Counted from the first letter of the stretch, positions 36,436-45,946 are shown. The stretch is 64,000 bases of DNA from Dehalococcoidia bacterium (GCA_025361145.1 JANYAV010000012.1:122270-186269), one strand, 5' to 3'. The notes: a model not told the origin generated them from the sequence alone. Program-made: numbers and translations.

Positions 36436-37635
36436 TCAGGCTTTTGGCTGATCAACCAGCAGTCTAACGACTCTGTCTAGTATACGATCGGCTACTGCTC
36501 GCTTGCTCATCACCGCCAGATTCTCCGGCATACCATCTTTGCCTATTAAGACTACCTTATTGGTATCGGCGCCAAATCCACTATGCTCTTCAGTAATATC
36601 ATTAGCCACGACCAAATCCAGTTTCTTGTTTTTTACCTTTTTCCTGGCATTGGCAATTAAATCCTGGCTTTCAGCCGCGAAACCTATTTTTAAAAAGGTG
36701 CCTTTAACTTCCGCCAGTATATCCGGAGTATGTACCAGCTTCAAGGTCAGATCGCCTCTTTCTTTCTTGATCTTGTTTACAGACGTCTCAGCTACTTGAT
36801 AGTCCGCAACGGCTGCGGCCATAATTAGCGCGTGTGTGTCGATTACCGCTTTCGCAACTTCTTTCTGCATCTGAACCGCTGTTTCTACTTCCGAGATGCG
36901 TATTCCCACCGGTCTATTGAGAGCGGTAGGGGTTGTAATTAACGTGACTTCAGCACCCCTGTCACGTGCGGCTTCGGCCAGAGCGTAGCCCATTTTTCCG
37001 GAAGATCTATTGCTGATGACTCTCACAGGGTCGATCGGCTCATGCGTCCCACCGGCGGTAACTACGATGCGTTTTCCTGCTAGATCGCCTTTTTGGCCCA
37101 GGACCATTTTAATATGGCTGATAATAACCTCAGTCTCCGGTAAACGACCCTGGCCGAGGCCGCCGGAGGCTAAACGTCCTACTGCTGGTTCGATGATATA
37201 GTAACCTCTATTCACCAGTTTGGCGCTATTCTCCCGGGTGACTGGATTTTCCCACATAGCAGTATGCATGGCTGGTGCGAAAATCACTGGTGCGTGTGTA
37301 GCTAGCACTGTGGTTGTCAGCATATCGTCAGCCAACCCTCCCGTGATCTTGGCCATCACATTGGCAGTGGCTGGAACAATAACAATTACATCAGCTATTT
37401 CAGATAATGCAATATGGTTAATACGGTGTTCAGCATCTGTATCGAACATATCTATGATCACTGAATTTGATGTGAGGGCTTCAAAAGTAAGGGGAGTTAC
37501 GAATTCCAGCGCGTTTTTGGTCATAATGACCCTGACCACAGCTCCGGCCTGCGTGAGCTTACTGGCCAGGTCAGCCGCCTTATAAACGGCAATACCACCG
37601 GTGACCCCCAGAACTATTGTTTTTCCCGTCAACAT
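36436..37635 (-). CDS. coaBC: Bifunctional phosphopantothenoylcysteine decarboxylase/synthase
   Basis: It makes 4'-phosphopantetheine from phosphopantothenate and cysteine in CoA synthesis. The N-terminal flavoprotein decarboxylase (CoaC) shows LGVTGGIAVYKAADLASKL, the active-site histidine in HRINHIAL, and the PAMHTAMWENP motif. The C-terminal synthase (CoaB) starts near GKRIVVTAGGTHEPIDPVRVISNRSSGKMG and includes AAAVADYQV and KIKKE. The length is 399 residues. It is 10 bases downstream of coaX, so two CoA steps are in one operon. Confidence 0.97.
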   Translation of the reverse strand: MLTGKTIVLGVTGGIAVYKAADLASKLTQAGAVVRVIMTKNALEFVTPLTFEALTSNSVIIDMFDTDAEHRINHIALSEIADVIVIVPATANVMAKITGGLADDMLTTTVLATHAPVIFAPAMHTAMWENPVTRENSAKLVNRGYYIIEPAVGRLASGGLGQGRLPETEVIISHIKMVLGQKGDLAGKRIVVTAGGTHEPIDPVRVISNRSSGKMGYALAEAARDRGAEVTLITTPTALNRPVGIRISEVETAVQMQKEVAKAVIDTHALIMAAAVADYQVAETSVNKIKKERGDLTLKLVHTPDILAEVKGTFLKIGFAAESQDLIANARKKVKNKKLDLVVANDITEEHSGFGADTNKVVLIGKDGMPENLAVMSKRAVADRILDRVVRLLVDQPKA

Positions 37636-37645
37636 AAGCGCTTCC

Positions 37646-38416
37646 TTATACGGACTTATTCAGATCATACACCATCCGCAAACCCTGAAATATCAGGTTG
37701 GGATTGACTACATCAATCACGTCTGTTTCTTTAGAAAATATATCTGTAAAGCCGCCTGTCAGAATAACGCGGGCTTTTTCCGGCAATTCTCTCTGAATGC
37801 GGGCAATCATGCCTTCAATTAAGCCTACATAGCCGTAAACAATTCCTGACTGCATCGCGGTAGTTGTATTGGTGCCGATGGCTTTGCTGGGGCGTACCAA
37901 TTTGACGCGAGGCAGCATGGCTGTGCGGGCGAAGAGAGCTTCAGCGCCGGTTTGTAGACCCGGAGAAATTGCTCCGCCGGTATACTCACCGCTTTTGGAT
38001 ACGGTATCAAAGGTTGTGGCTGTTCCCATATCCACAATAATCAATGGCCCACCGTATAGGTGATAGGCGGCCGCGCTGTGCACAATACGGTCAGGTCCTA
38101 CTTCCCTCGGATTATCCATACGGATTTTCATACCGGTCTTGGTTCCGGCTCCAACAATTAGAATTTTGGTGTTGAAATGGCGGGTGAAAAGGTCTTCCAG
38201 AGTACCTATCATGGGCGGTACAACCGAACACAAGCATACATCTGTAATATCTGATGTGCGTAATCCAGCTTCCCCCAAAAGAGGGAATAATAAAGCTGCA
38301 TATTCATCTGGCATACGGCTCATGCTGGTTGCCATACGCCAAGTCACACGCAGTTCGTTGTTATCGAACACGCCCAGTCCCATTCCGGTATTACCTACAT
38401 CTATCGTCAGAAGCAT
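37646..38416 (-). CDS. coaX: Type III pantothenate kinase
   Basis: CoaX phosphorylates pantothenate, the first committed step of CoA synthesis. The 256-residue ASKHA-fold protein begins MLLTIDVGNTGMGLGVFD (phosphate 1). It has the catalytic NPREVGPDRIVHSAAAYH segment and GPLIIVDMGTATTFDTV (phosphate 2), then GGAISPGLQTGAEAL and VILTGGF (adenosine). It lies between nnr (24 bases upstream) and coaBC, forming a cofactor operon. Confidence 0.97.
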   Translation of the reverse strand: MLLTIDVGNTGMGLGVFDNNELRVTWRMATSMSRMPDEYAALLFPLLGEAGLRTSDITDVCLCSVVPPMIGTLEDLFTRHFNTKILIVGAGTKTGMKIRMDNPREVGPDRIVHSAAAYHLYGGPLIIVDMGTATTFDTVSKSGEYTGGAISPGLQTGAEALFARTAMLPRVKLVRPSKAIGTNTTTAMQSGIVYGYVGLIEGMIARIQRELPEKARVILTGGFTDIFSKETDVIDVVNPNLIFQGLRMVYDLNKSV

Positions 38417-38440
38417 AAATCACCCCATAGATATTGTAAG

Positions 38441-40000
38441 TTAAACCTCTTTCAGTTGTCTAATCGCCACAGGCAATACCAATAGAAGATCTGAAGCTAT
38501 CATACCAGCGTCGCCGATTTCCGCTTTTACCAGTTCACCCGCTAAACCATGTATATACACACCGCAGCTAGTCGCCTCAAAACAGGACAATCCCTGGGCT
38601 TTAAAACCGGCTATGGCTCCAGCCAGTACATCGCCGGTACCTGCTGACGCTAGTCCAGCGTTAGCGAAAGGACTAATGCTCACCCGCCCGTCCGGAGCGG
38701 CGATAACGGTGTACGCGCCTTTAAGTACAATGGTTTTATTCCACCTGGCGGCGGCTTCTTTAGCTATTTCTAGACGCTTGGATTGGACCTCATCGATGGA
38801 TTTACCAGTCAACCTGGCCATTTCACCGGCATGCGGTGTTAGAATAGCATCTTCAGTGAAGAGTTTCCACCATTCTGGTTTTCGCGCCAGAGCGTTGAGT
38901 CCGTCCGCATCTACCACTACAGCAGGGTGTTGGCTCGGGCGGTCGAATAGGATTTTATATACTAGATCGACTACCGGCGGGTTCTGTCCGAGTCCACAGC
39001 CTATCAGCAGCACGTCATATAGAGGTAGTTGCTGTTGCAGAATATTGGCTGCTTCAGCAGAGGGCAGACCTAGGGCGATCTCTGGCAGAGGCAGGAAGGT
39101 TGCTTCGGTCAGTTTAGAGGCCAGAATAGGTAGCAGGCTGTGAGCAATTGCCAGGGTTGCCAGTCCGGCTCCCACCCTGATCACCCCGCTGCAAGATAAA
39201 TAAGCGGCGCCTAGATAATTAATAGATCCGGTAACCGCCAAAACTTTGCCCCAGGTGCCTTTGTTAGAATAAGGCTGCCGCACCGGTAGCATCGCGGACA
39301 CACTTGAATCAGTCAATAATTCAGTTGTTATGTGGTCTGTCAGTTTAGGCAGGATTCCAATGTCAACAATCCGGATCAAACCTGCCCTTTCTGAACCAGG
39401 ATGATTATATAGGCCAGTCTTAGGGAAACCTAAGGTGATGGTACTGTCAACGCTTGGGGTGGCCGGATCGACGGAGCCTGTATCTGGGTTTAAACCTGAG
39501 GGTAAATCAAGAGCAAATAATCGAAGGGAGCGTCTTTGTAGTCTGGCGGTATGGGTGGCTTTAAGTAGATGGGCTAAAGCCCCTTCGATTGGGCGGGTTT
39601 TACCTGTCCCTAAGATGGCGTCCACGACGGCAGTAGCTTCGGAAAGCCACTCCTCGAACTTGCTCAGTTTAACATCGTTATCTAACTCACAAATATGAAT
39701 ACTGCGCTTTTTAACCTGCTCCAGATTAGCGTCATTAGATGGACGTTTATTGCATAAATAAGTCTTGACTTTGCTTATTCCCCAATCGTAAAGGTAACGA
39801 GCAACTACCAGTCCGTCGCCTCCGTTATTACCCGGCCCTATCAGGATCAGGACATTGTGTTTTCTGAGGTCGCCTAACTGCCTTTGGATTTCCTCAGCCA
39901 CGGCTTTCCCTGCGTTCTCCATCAGGACATCCGTCGTAATGCCTGATTTCGCTGAATCATGTTCTGCCTGCTGCATCTGAGAAATAGTAACAATCTTCAT
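38441..40000 (-). CDS. nnr: Bifunctional NAD(P)H-hydrate epimerase/dehydratase
   Basis: It repairs hydrated NAD(P)H. The N-terminal epimerase domain (~1-215) has TISQMQQAEHDSA, VLMENAGKAVAEEI and LIGPGNNGGDGLVVARYL. The C-terminal ADP-dependent dehydratase has GTWGKVLAVTGS, LTPHAGEMARLTG, VLKGAYTVIAAPDG and NAGLASAGTGDVLAG. I start at the ATG at 40000 (MKIVTISQMQQ, 519 residues), the usual family start. The track start at 40048 adds 16 residues without family support. It heads the nnr-coaX-coaBC operon. Confidence 0.93.
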   Translation of the reverse strand: MKIVTISQMQQAEHDSAKSGITTDVLMENAGKAVAEEIQRQLGDLRKHNVLILIGPGNNGGDGLVVARYLYDWGISKVKTYLCNKRPSNDANLEQVKKRSIHICELDNDVKLSKFEEWLSEATAVVDAILGTGKTRPIEGALAHLLKATHTARLQRRSLRLFALDLPSGLNPDTGSVDPATPSVDSTITLGFPKTGLYNHPGSERAGLIRIVDIGILPKLTDHITTELLTDSSVSAMLPVRQPYSNKGTWGKVLAVTGSINYLGAAYLSCSGVIRVGAGLATLAIAHSLLPILASKLTEATFLPLPEIALGLPSAEAANILQQQLPLYDVLLIGCGLGQNPPVVDLVYKILFDRPSQHPAVVVDADGLNALARKPEWWKLFTEDAILTPHAGEMARLTGKSIDEVQSKRLEIAKEAAARWNKTIVLKGAYTVIAAPDGRVSISPFANAGLASAGTGDVLAGAIAGFKAQGLSCFEATSCGVYIHGLAGELVKAEIGDAGMIASDLLLVLPVAIRQLKEV

Positions 40001-40266
40001 TTCTCTTTCTTCGGTAACGGTGTCATCTACGCCTTTTACCCTTGTCAAAAGAAGACGCCTTACGAAACCCCGTCTCCTTTTCTCAAAATTAGAAACTCGA
40101 AACTGGGAACTCGCAGCTCATTTCAGTTTGAAGTTTAGCAGTTGCGGAGATAGTGGTCAATACACTGATTGCCTGAATTATTCTCGGTAAAGGAGTCGTA
40201 TTTCTAAATCCTAAATTTTTATCGTAGCTTGAAATTTGAAACTTGCAGCTAGAAGCTAGAAGCGCA

Positions 40267-41658
40267 TTATACCACCTTCCCCGGGTTCAGGATATTATGG
40301 GGATCGAAGGCCTTTTTAACTCTCTGCATTAAAGCCAGTTTCTCTGCAGAAAATAATAGAGACAGATATTTTTTCTTATCCGCGCCTATGCCGTGTTCCC
40401 CGGAAATAGTACCGCCCATGGTTGCTCCAACCTGATATATTTCCGTGAGTAATTCCGTCATCACCTCTTCTGAAGGCACACCGGGGCCTAACGGATGAAG
40501 ATGGACGTTACCGTCCCCGGCATGGCCGTAAGTGATTATGGGGATACTGTATCTCTTGCTAATCCGTTTCACTTCCTCAACAAAATCGGCGATTTTACTG
40601 CGCGGTACTACTACATCAGCCAGGTCTAACATACCTCTGTGCTGCATCGTGGGATAAAAATATTCTCTTAGTTCCAGCAGCCGCCGTTTAGCGCTTGCAC
40701 TGCCAGGTACATAAGTGTCCACCGCTCCGTTTTTCAAACAGATTTCGCTAATATGTTCTGATATTTTGCCGAAATCGTCATAATTGTCAGCCTCGATCAT
40801 CAACATTAAATAAGCCGGATAACCGGGAATAGGGAATTCTTTTCCGCTATAATCTTTCACCAGTTGTAAAATATCTGATTCCATGAACTCGATGCTGACC
40901 GGTAAAACGCGTTCTTTCAAGATGACCGGTACGCAGCGTATTGCTTCTGAAAGACTGTTAAAGGGGATCAGTAATATTTCGCGGATACTTGGAGGTGTTA
41001 TCAGCCGCAGTGTGACCTGACTGATGACTGCCAGTGTTCCTTCCGAACCTGTTAAAAGTTGAGTGAGATCGTAGCCAGTCGATGACTTAACATACTTCCC
41101 CCCGGTGGTAATTATCTCTCCTGTGGGTAAAACCGCTTCCAGCCCTAACACAAAATCCCGGGTCACCCCATATTTTACCGCTCTCATTCCTCCGGCATTG
41201 GTGGCAATATTACCGCCGATGGTGGCGCTCATTTCTCCTGGATATAGCGGATAAAAAAGGTTGTGTTTCTCGGTTTCTGCGCAAAAATTGGAAAGTATTA
41301 CGCCAGCCTGAGCAGAGGCGCAAAAATTAGCTTCGTCAATTTCCCCCATCTTATTTAGTTTGTCTAAAGATAAAACTATCCCTCCGTGCACAGGTACTGA
41401 TCCTCCGGAGAGCCCTGTTCCAGCTCCGCGGGGTGTTACGGGGATTAATTCTGTATTGGCTAACCTTAGGATATCCGCGATTTCTTGAGTGCTATGAGGG
41501 AAAACCACCGCTTCTGGGAGAACAGAATGAGTGTGGGGAGCTTCATCGCGAGCATAATTTTCCAGCCCTTCATCGGCAATGACACCCTTATCTCCCACAA
41601 TAAATCTCAAACGTCTAATCAGTTCGGGTGTCACTTTTTGATATTTCTGGTCATTCAT
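40267..41658 (-). CDS. FAD-linked oxidase, GlcD/D-lactate dehydrogenase type
   Basis: A 463-residue flavoprotein of the VAO/PCMH family that oxidises 2-hydroxy acids. The FAD-binding domain shows TPRGAGTGLSGGSVPVHGGIVLSLDKLN and YPGEMSATIGGNIATNAGGMRAVKYGVTRD. The C-terminal cap has the metal or substrate histidines in YGHAGDGNVHLHPL and ISGEHGIGADKKKYL. The acceptor and exact substrate (glycolate, D-lactate or another) cannot be told; no iron-sulfur GlcF partner is adjacent. It is 26 bases downstream of the MBL gene and probably co-transcribed. Confidence 0.9.
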   Translation of the reverse strand: MNDQKYQKVTPELIRRLRFIVGDKGVIADEGLENYARDEAPHTHSVLPEAVVFPHSTQEIADILRLANTELIPVTPRGAGTGLSGGSVPVHGGIVLSLDKLNKMGEIDEANFCASAQAGVILSNFCAETEKHNLFYPLYPGEMSATIGGNIATNAGGMRAVKYGVTRDFVLGLEAVLPTGEIITTGGKYVKSSTGYDLTQLLTGSEGTLAVISQVTLRLITPPSIREILLIPFNSLSEAIRCVPVILKERVLPVSIEFMESDILQLVKDYSGKEFPIPGYPAYLMLMIEADNYDDFGKISEHISEICLKNGAVDTYVPGSASAKRRLLELREYFYPTMQHRGMLDLADVVVPRSKIADFVEEVKRISKRYSIPIITYGHAGDGNVHLHPLGPGVPSEEVMTELLTEIYQVGATMGGTISGEHGIGADKKKYLSLLFSAEKLALMQRVKKAFDPHNILNPGKVV

Positions 41659-41684
41659 AAACTTTTGCCTTTTGACATTTGATT

Positions 41685-42455
41685 TTAAAGTTGTAGCTGC
41701 ATCCCTTCATGAGCAGGAATTATATGAATCCCCAGGATGTCTCCTGCTTGCTCCAATTCTTCCCTGATTTCCTTTTCTCCCCCCGGATTCAAATGAACCG
41801 CAAAAGTACTGGGGAAATAACCTTTCATCTTGTGAAAAAGGGCCAATTCTTTTTGCAGAAGGTGCGGCGTTAGATGTCCGTTGTTTTTAAGCTTCTCTTC
41901 CCAGCGGTTCGGGGCAGTAACCTCTATTAACAGCACATCAGGTGATATGTTTTGCCATACCTCAGACAACCCTCCTCCAGTATCTCCGGAATAAAAAATG
42001 GATTTACCCTCAGGTGATGTAATCTGATAGCCTAGAGTTGGAATGGCGTGATTGACCTTTACTGGGAGTATTCCATAAGCACTTATTTTTATCGCTGTTA
42101 AATGAGCCAGAGGGTGAAATCGGAGTGTAGGCCTATCCACGGGTTTATTATGATAAGAGGGATAAATTACATCGTTTAATAAATGAGCGGTCAGATTATT
42201 CCAGGCCGTTTGATGGGTGTATATATCAATACTCAAGGACTTCAAGTAAAGATTGATTGCCAGTGCAGGAATGTCGCGGATGTGATCGTAGTGGGAATGA
42301 GTCAAGAGGACGGCTTTTAAGCGCATCAGACCTCTGGCCGAAAGATGAGAAGTTAAAGCCCCGGCATCTACTGCTAAGACATCATCAATTAATAGGCAGG
42401 TATGCTTGGTCCGTAATGTCTCCGTATTATGGGCGCCCAGGATTTTAATCTTCAT
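41685..42455 (-). CDS. Metallo-beta-lactamase-fold hydrolase, class II cAMP phosphodiesterase-like
   Basis: A 256-residue MBL-fold protein with the metal motif LLTHSHYDHI (HxHxDH) at ~52-61. Further ligands are in VNHAIPT, FYSGDTGGG and IIPAHEGM. The N-terminal strand pattern and the CLLIDDVLAVDAG segment resemble class II cyclic-nucleotide phosphodiesterases, but RNase Z-like or other phosphodiesterase functions are possible. The promoter -10 ends seven bases before the ATG, so its mRNA appears leaderless. It precedes the FAD-linked oxidase. Confidence 0.82.
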   Translation of the reverse strand: MKIKILGAHNTETLRTKHTCLLIDDVLAVDAGALTSHLSARGLMRLKAVLLTHSHYDHIRDIPALAINLYLKSLSIDIYTHQTAWNNLTAHLLNDVIYPSYHNKPVDRPTLRFHPLAHLTAIKISAYGILPVKVNHAIPTLGYQITSPEGKSIFYSGDTGGGLSEVWQNISPDVLLIEVTAPNRWEEKLKNNGHLTPHLLQKELALFHKMKGYFPSTFAVHLNPGGEKEIREELEQAGDILGIHIIPAHEGMQLQL

Positions 42456-42462
42456 TTCTCAT

Positions 42463-42468
42463 ATTATA
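42463..42468 (-). promoter_or_regulatory. -10 element of the MBL-oxidase operon
   Basis: A perfect TATAAT on the - strand is followed by ATGAGAA and then the start ATG. No recognisable -35 was found. The spacing predicts transcription starting at or next to the start codon. Confidence 0.5.
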
Positions 42469-42494
42469 GTACATCTGCTGAATCAGCGGAAACT

Positions 42495-42525
42495 AAAAAA
42501 GGGGCGAGGTTTTTAGCCTCGCCCC
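42495..42525 (-). terminator. Terminator of the thiolase gene
   Basis: GGGGCGAGG/CCTCGCCCC (9-bp stem, 7-base loop) is followed on the - strand by TTTTTTAG. It lies about 27 bases past the thiolase stop. Confidence 0.92.
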
Positions 42526-42551
42526 GGGTAGATTTCTTTTAAAACCTGGAT

Positions 42552-43847
42552 TTATTTTCTTTCCAGGATAACGGACATGCCCTGACCGCCGCCGATACAG
42601 AGAGCAGCCATACCGTATTTGCTCTGGCGTTTCTGCATCTCATTAACCAGTGAGACAACAATTCTGGCGCCTGTGCAGCCGATGGGATGGCCCAGGGAGA
42701 TGCCCCCGCCGTTCACATTGCAGATATTGGTGTCTACGCCCATTTCCTTGATGCACCCCAGAACTTGAGCAGCGAAAGCCTCGTTTAGCTCGAAAAGATT
42801 GATATCCTTCAGGCTTAATCCAGCTATTTTCAAAGCTTTGTTGGCAGCGGGTACGACGCCCATGCCCATATAAGCTGGATCAATGCCGCCGGACGCGTAG
42901 GATTTGATATAAGCCAAGGGTTTGAGGCCGTATTTCTTAGCGGATTCCTCAGACATGATCAGCAGAGCCGCCGCGGCGTCGGTGAGAGCAGAGGCGTTGC
43001 CTGCAGTAACAGTGCCGTCTTTTTTGAACACGGTTCCTAGTTTGCCCAGCGATTCTACACTGCTTTCTCTGGGATGTTCATCGGTATCGAAGATTTTAAT
43101 TTCTCTCTTGACTTTCAACTCCATGGGTACAATCTCGTCTTTGAATTTACCGTTTTTAGCGGCCGCGATGGCTCGGACGTTGCTTTCGGACGAGTATGTG
43201 TCCTGTTCCAGTCGGCTGATGCTGTATTTAGCCGCGATATTCTCGGCGGTCATTCCCATATGATAACCATAGAACAATTCATAGAGGCCGTCATAAACCA
43301 TAGAGTCCTGGATTTCAGCGCTGCCATTAGTAAGGCTGCCCATCCGGTAACCCCACCTGCCTTTGGGTAGATAGAATGGCGACTGGCTCATGTTTTCCAT
43401 GCCGCCGGCTATGATCACGTCGGCATCGCCGGCTTTGATGGCCTGTGCTGCCAGAGCAACTGCTTTAAGCGAAGAACCGCAAACCTTATTGATTGTAAAA
43501 GAGTTGACCTCTTTGGGGATACCAGAGTAGATCTGAGCTTGTCTGCCGGGGTTCTGACCTTGGGCAGCTTGCAGAACGTTTCCGATAATGACTTCATCGA
43601 TATAGATCTCTTTAAGGGACTTATCCCAGTCATTATATTTCTTTTCAAGTTCGATCTCACCGTTTCCCTGGAAGGCTTTGGGCGCGAGGTTGTCCACCGC
43701 GGGATTACGCCCGGGTCTCACACCGACTTTTTTCAAGGCGCCTTTGATGGCAATAGCCTGCAACTGGGTAGCTGGCACATCTTGTAGCGCTCCGGCATAA
43801 TTGCCAATGGCAGTCCTGGCACCGCTAACGATTACAGCTTCTCTCAC
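42552..43847 (-). CDS. Thiolase (acetyl-CoA acetyltransferase family)
   Basis: A 431-residue thiolase. The nucleophilic cysteine is in NKVCGSSLKAV, the histidine in NGGGISLGHPIGCTGARI and the second cysteine in ALCIGGGQG. The ELNEAFAAQ motif is also present. Compared with the ~390-residue family standard it has an insertion of about 40 charged residues (roughly 45-80, including FQGNGEIELEKKYNDWDKS) before the EVIIGNVLQAAQGQNPGRQA segment. It could work in biosynthetic condensation or beta-oxidation. It has an AGGAGG site and is a single-gene unit with its own terminator. Confidence 0.93.
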   Translation of the reverse strand: MREAVIVSGARTAIGNYAGALQDVPATQLQAIAIKGALKKVGVRPGRNPAVDNLAPKAFQGNGEIELEKKYNDWDKSLKEIYIDEVIIGNVLQAAQGQNPGRQAQIYSGIPKEVNSFTINKVCGSSLKAVALAAQAIKAGDADVIIAGGMENMSQSPFYLPKGRWGYRMGSLTNGSAEIQDSMVYDGLYELFYGYHMGMTAENIAAKYSISRLEQDTYSSESNVRAIAAAKNGKFKDEIVPMELKVKREIKIFDTDEHPRESSVESLGKLGTVFKKDGTVTAGNASALTDAAAALLIMSEESAKKYGLKPLAYIKSYASGGIDPAYMGMGVVPAANKALKIAGLSLKDINLFELNEAFAAQVLGCIKEMGVDTNICNVNGGGISLGHPIGCTGARIVVSLVNEMQKRQSKYGMAALCIGGGQGMSVILERK

Positions 43848-44347
43848 GAAAGAACCTCCTGATCTAATATCTTACTAATATTTATTTATATTACTTTTAA
43901 AAAGGCCCAGTCTCCCTTACCCTTCTGGTCACTTTTTAATTTTGATTTTAACTTTAACTTTTGCGTTAGAATATCCCGCCGAAGGTTCCTGATGTGAATC
44001 AGGAAATGAACATTAGTGAATCGGGATTGAATTTTACCCTTTGACTTAGGTCCTTACTTTTGTACTTTTTAATTTAACTTTACGCAGATACCGCATGACC
44101 AGAGGGAATCGGGATGATTTTTCATTTGGTTCATTATTATTTTAACCCTTTTAAATTAGCAATGCTAAATAACTACACGTTTTTCGTATACGTCATGAAT
44201 ACCCCCGCAAGAATATCCAGTTGTATCTAGCTCTTTAAATATTTATGATGTAGCGAAACTTGGGTTTTGTGACGGTCAGCCTGTTTAGAGTTTTGATATT
44301 ATTTATGATTTGGTGCTTACTAATTACTAAATACTAATTACTATTTA
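43848..44347. other. 500-base AT-rich intergenic region upstream of thiolase
   Basis: No gene was found on either strand. It holds an 8-bp perfect inverted repeat, TTCCTGAT-GTGA-ATCAGGAA (43986-44005), and T-rich runs. At 44310-44350 there is an ACTAATTACTAAATACTAATTACT-like low-complexity stretch. The thiolase promoter must lie here but is not obvious. Confidence 0.55.
43986..44005. repeat. 8-bp perfect inverted repeat upstream of thiolase
   Basis: TTCCTGAT and ATCAGGAA around GTGA. It lies about 140 bases before the thiolase start and could be an operator or a small hairpin. No T run follows. Confidence 0.4.
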
Positions 44348-45112
44348 CTATTTTCCCCTAAACTCCGGTTTCCTTTTCTCTCGGAAGGCTTTCATCCCTT
44401 CGTGAAAATCAGCGGTAGTTTTTAAGTGGCAGCTTAAAGCCTTCTCAATTTGCAGGCCTTCTTCAGGTGAAACCTGCCAGCTTTTCAGCATGGCCTCTTT
44501 GGTGGCGCGGACGGCCAGCGGAGCAGCCCGGCAAATCGTTTCAGCTAAGCTGAGAGCACAGGTCAAGACTTGATCATGAGGCACGACGCGGTTTATTAGA
44601 CCGATTCGCATGGCGGTGGAAGCGTCAATATTTGAGCCGGTAAACAGCATTTCGGCGGCCTGGCAGCTTGAAATCTGGTGAGATAAACGCTGGGTCCCAC
44701 CCCAGGAGGGAATTAATCCTAATTTAACCTCTGGAAACCCGAATACGGCTTTGTCAGAAGCAATACGCAGGTCACAGATAAGCGCTAGCTCAAGGCCTCC
44801 TCCCAATGCCGCTCCGTTAATAGCAGCAATGAGTGGCTTGGTTATTTCCAATCCGCGTATGGGGTCAGGTTGCTCATCTGGCTGATGTTTGGCTTGAGTT
44901 CCTTCTTTGAATGAATTTATATCAAATCCGCAGCAGAAAGCTTTCTCCCCTGATCCGGTTATAATGCCTGCCCAGAGGTTTGAATCATTATTGAAAGCCA
45001 TGAGATGTTCCTGCAATTCGCCCAGAGCGGTATTATTTAAAGAATTCATCCTGGAAGGATTCTCTATGGTGTAGATGGCGATCTTTCCTTCCTGTCTGAA
45101 ATTAATAGTCAT
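44348..45112 (-). CDS. Enoyl-CoA hydratase/isomerase family protein
   Basis: A 254-residue crotonase-fold protein that probably hydrates or isomerises enoyl-CoA. The first oxyanion-hole segment reads FCCGFDINSF, the second AAINGAALGGGLELALICDLRIAS. The catalytic-glutamate region is FGFPEVKLGLIPSWGGTQRL. Its partner and chain length are unknown. It lies 11 bases downstream of the cytidylate-kinase-like gene on the same strand and near a thiolase and an acyl-CoA synthetase, which suggests short-chain acyl-CoA metabolism. Confidence 0.92.
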   Translation of the reverse strand: MTINFRQEGKIAIYTIENPSRMNSLNNTALGELQEHLMAFNNDSNLWAGIITGSGEKAFCCGFDINSFKEGTQAKHQPDEQPDPIRGLEITKPLIAAINGAALGGGLELALICDLRIASDKAVFGFPEVKLGLIPSWGGTQRLSHQISSCQAAEMLFTGSNIDASTAMRIGLINRVVPHDQVLTCALSLAETICRAAPLAVRATKEAMLKSWQVSPEEGLQIEKALSCHLKTTADFHEGMKAFREKRKPEFRGK

Positions 45113-45123
45113 TTAAACTGCCT

Positions 45124-45807
45124 TTATTTGCCCATTTCCGCGGGGAATGGAATATCAATTAATTCAAGAGTCCCGAATCTGGACTGTAAATAGTTGGCAA
45201 TAATATTCTCAATTTTGGGTAATTCCAGAATTCCACTATCAATACAGAGGTGATACCGCCTGGCATCGTTCCAATCGGAACCGGTGATATTGTGCACATA
45301 GTGGGATCTATGTTTATCGCTGTCCTGGATGGCTTTGATAGCATTCTCGGCCGTTAATTGATCTTTTACTTGAATACGCTGAGAGCGTATGGAAGGATCT
45401 GCGTACAGATATATACTTGCGTGTCTTGGATGGTCGCGCAAAATAAACGATCCGCATCGTCCCACAATAACCGCGGAATTTTTCTGAGCAATGTGAGTTA
45501 TTATTTTAGTTTCTACCTTGAACAAATCCTGGTCGCTGGGAAGCATAGTTGTCGGAGGTGTGGCGAATAGCATCGGTGAAGCGTAATTTGAGGAAAGTAG
45601 AATTGATTGCCATAAGGGTGTGGTTTTTTCGTCTAATGATTCCAGGTCTTCTTCCGATACCTTGAGTTCTTCGGCAGCGCGCCGAAGGATTTCCCGGTCG
45701 AGGTAGAGGGCTTTTAATCTGGCCGCTAAGCGCTCTCCTATTAGACGGCCTCCACTGCCTAGTTGATGGCTGATGGTAACTATGATCGGCTGTGTTTGCT
45801 GTATCAT
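45124..45807 (-). CDS. Cytidylate kinase-like family protein
   Basis: About 227 residues resembling the cytidylate-kinase-like (AAA_26/Cytidylate_kin2) group. The N-terminus TISHQLGSGGRLIGERLAARL is the degenerate P-loop typical of these proteins (GSGG, no GKS). Then come LYLDREILRRAAEEL, AVIVGRCGSFILRD, and a LID-like DSDKHRSHYVHNI. Real CMP kinase activity is not established for the group. I start at ATG 45807 (MIQQTQP), seven bases after AGGAAGGA; a GTG three bases upstream is the alternative. It diverges from the response regulator gene. Confidence 0.8.
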   Translation of the reverse strand: MIQQTQPIIVTISHQLGSGGRLIGERLAARLKALYLDREILRRAAEELKVSEEDLESLDEKTTPLWQSILLSSNYASPMLFATPPTTMLPSDQDLFKVETKIITHIAQKNSAVIVGRCGSFILRDHPRHASIYLYADPSIRSQRIQVKDQLTAENAIKAIQDSDKHRSHYVHNITGSDWNDARRYHLCIDSGILELPKIENIIANYLQSRFGTLELIDIPFPAEMGK

Positions 45808-45918
45808 CACTGAATCCTTCCTGCAAAATATTATTGTTGGAAAGATATTGAGTTACTCTAATTTACACCGCTCTAAGTCTATTGTCAACGAAAGAGCTTT
45901 CTTTCTTGCTTTATATTC

Positions 45919-45946
45919 TTGACACCCGGACTGTATTTGTTATAAT
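45919..45946 (+). promoter_or_regulatory. Consensus sigma-70-type promoter of the receiver gene
   Basis: Perfect TTGACA (45919-45924) and perfect TATAAT (45941-45946) with a 16-base spacer. The predicted leader is about 30 bases before the AUA start. This is the strongest promoter by consensus in the window. Confidence 0.85.
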
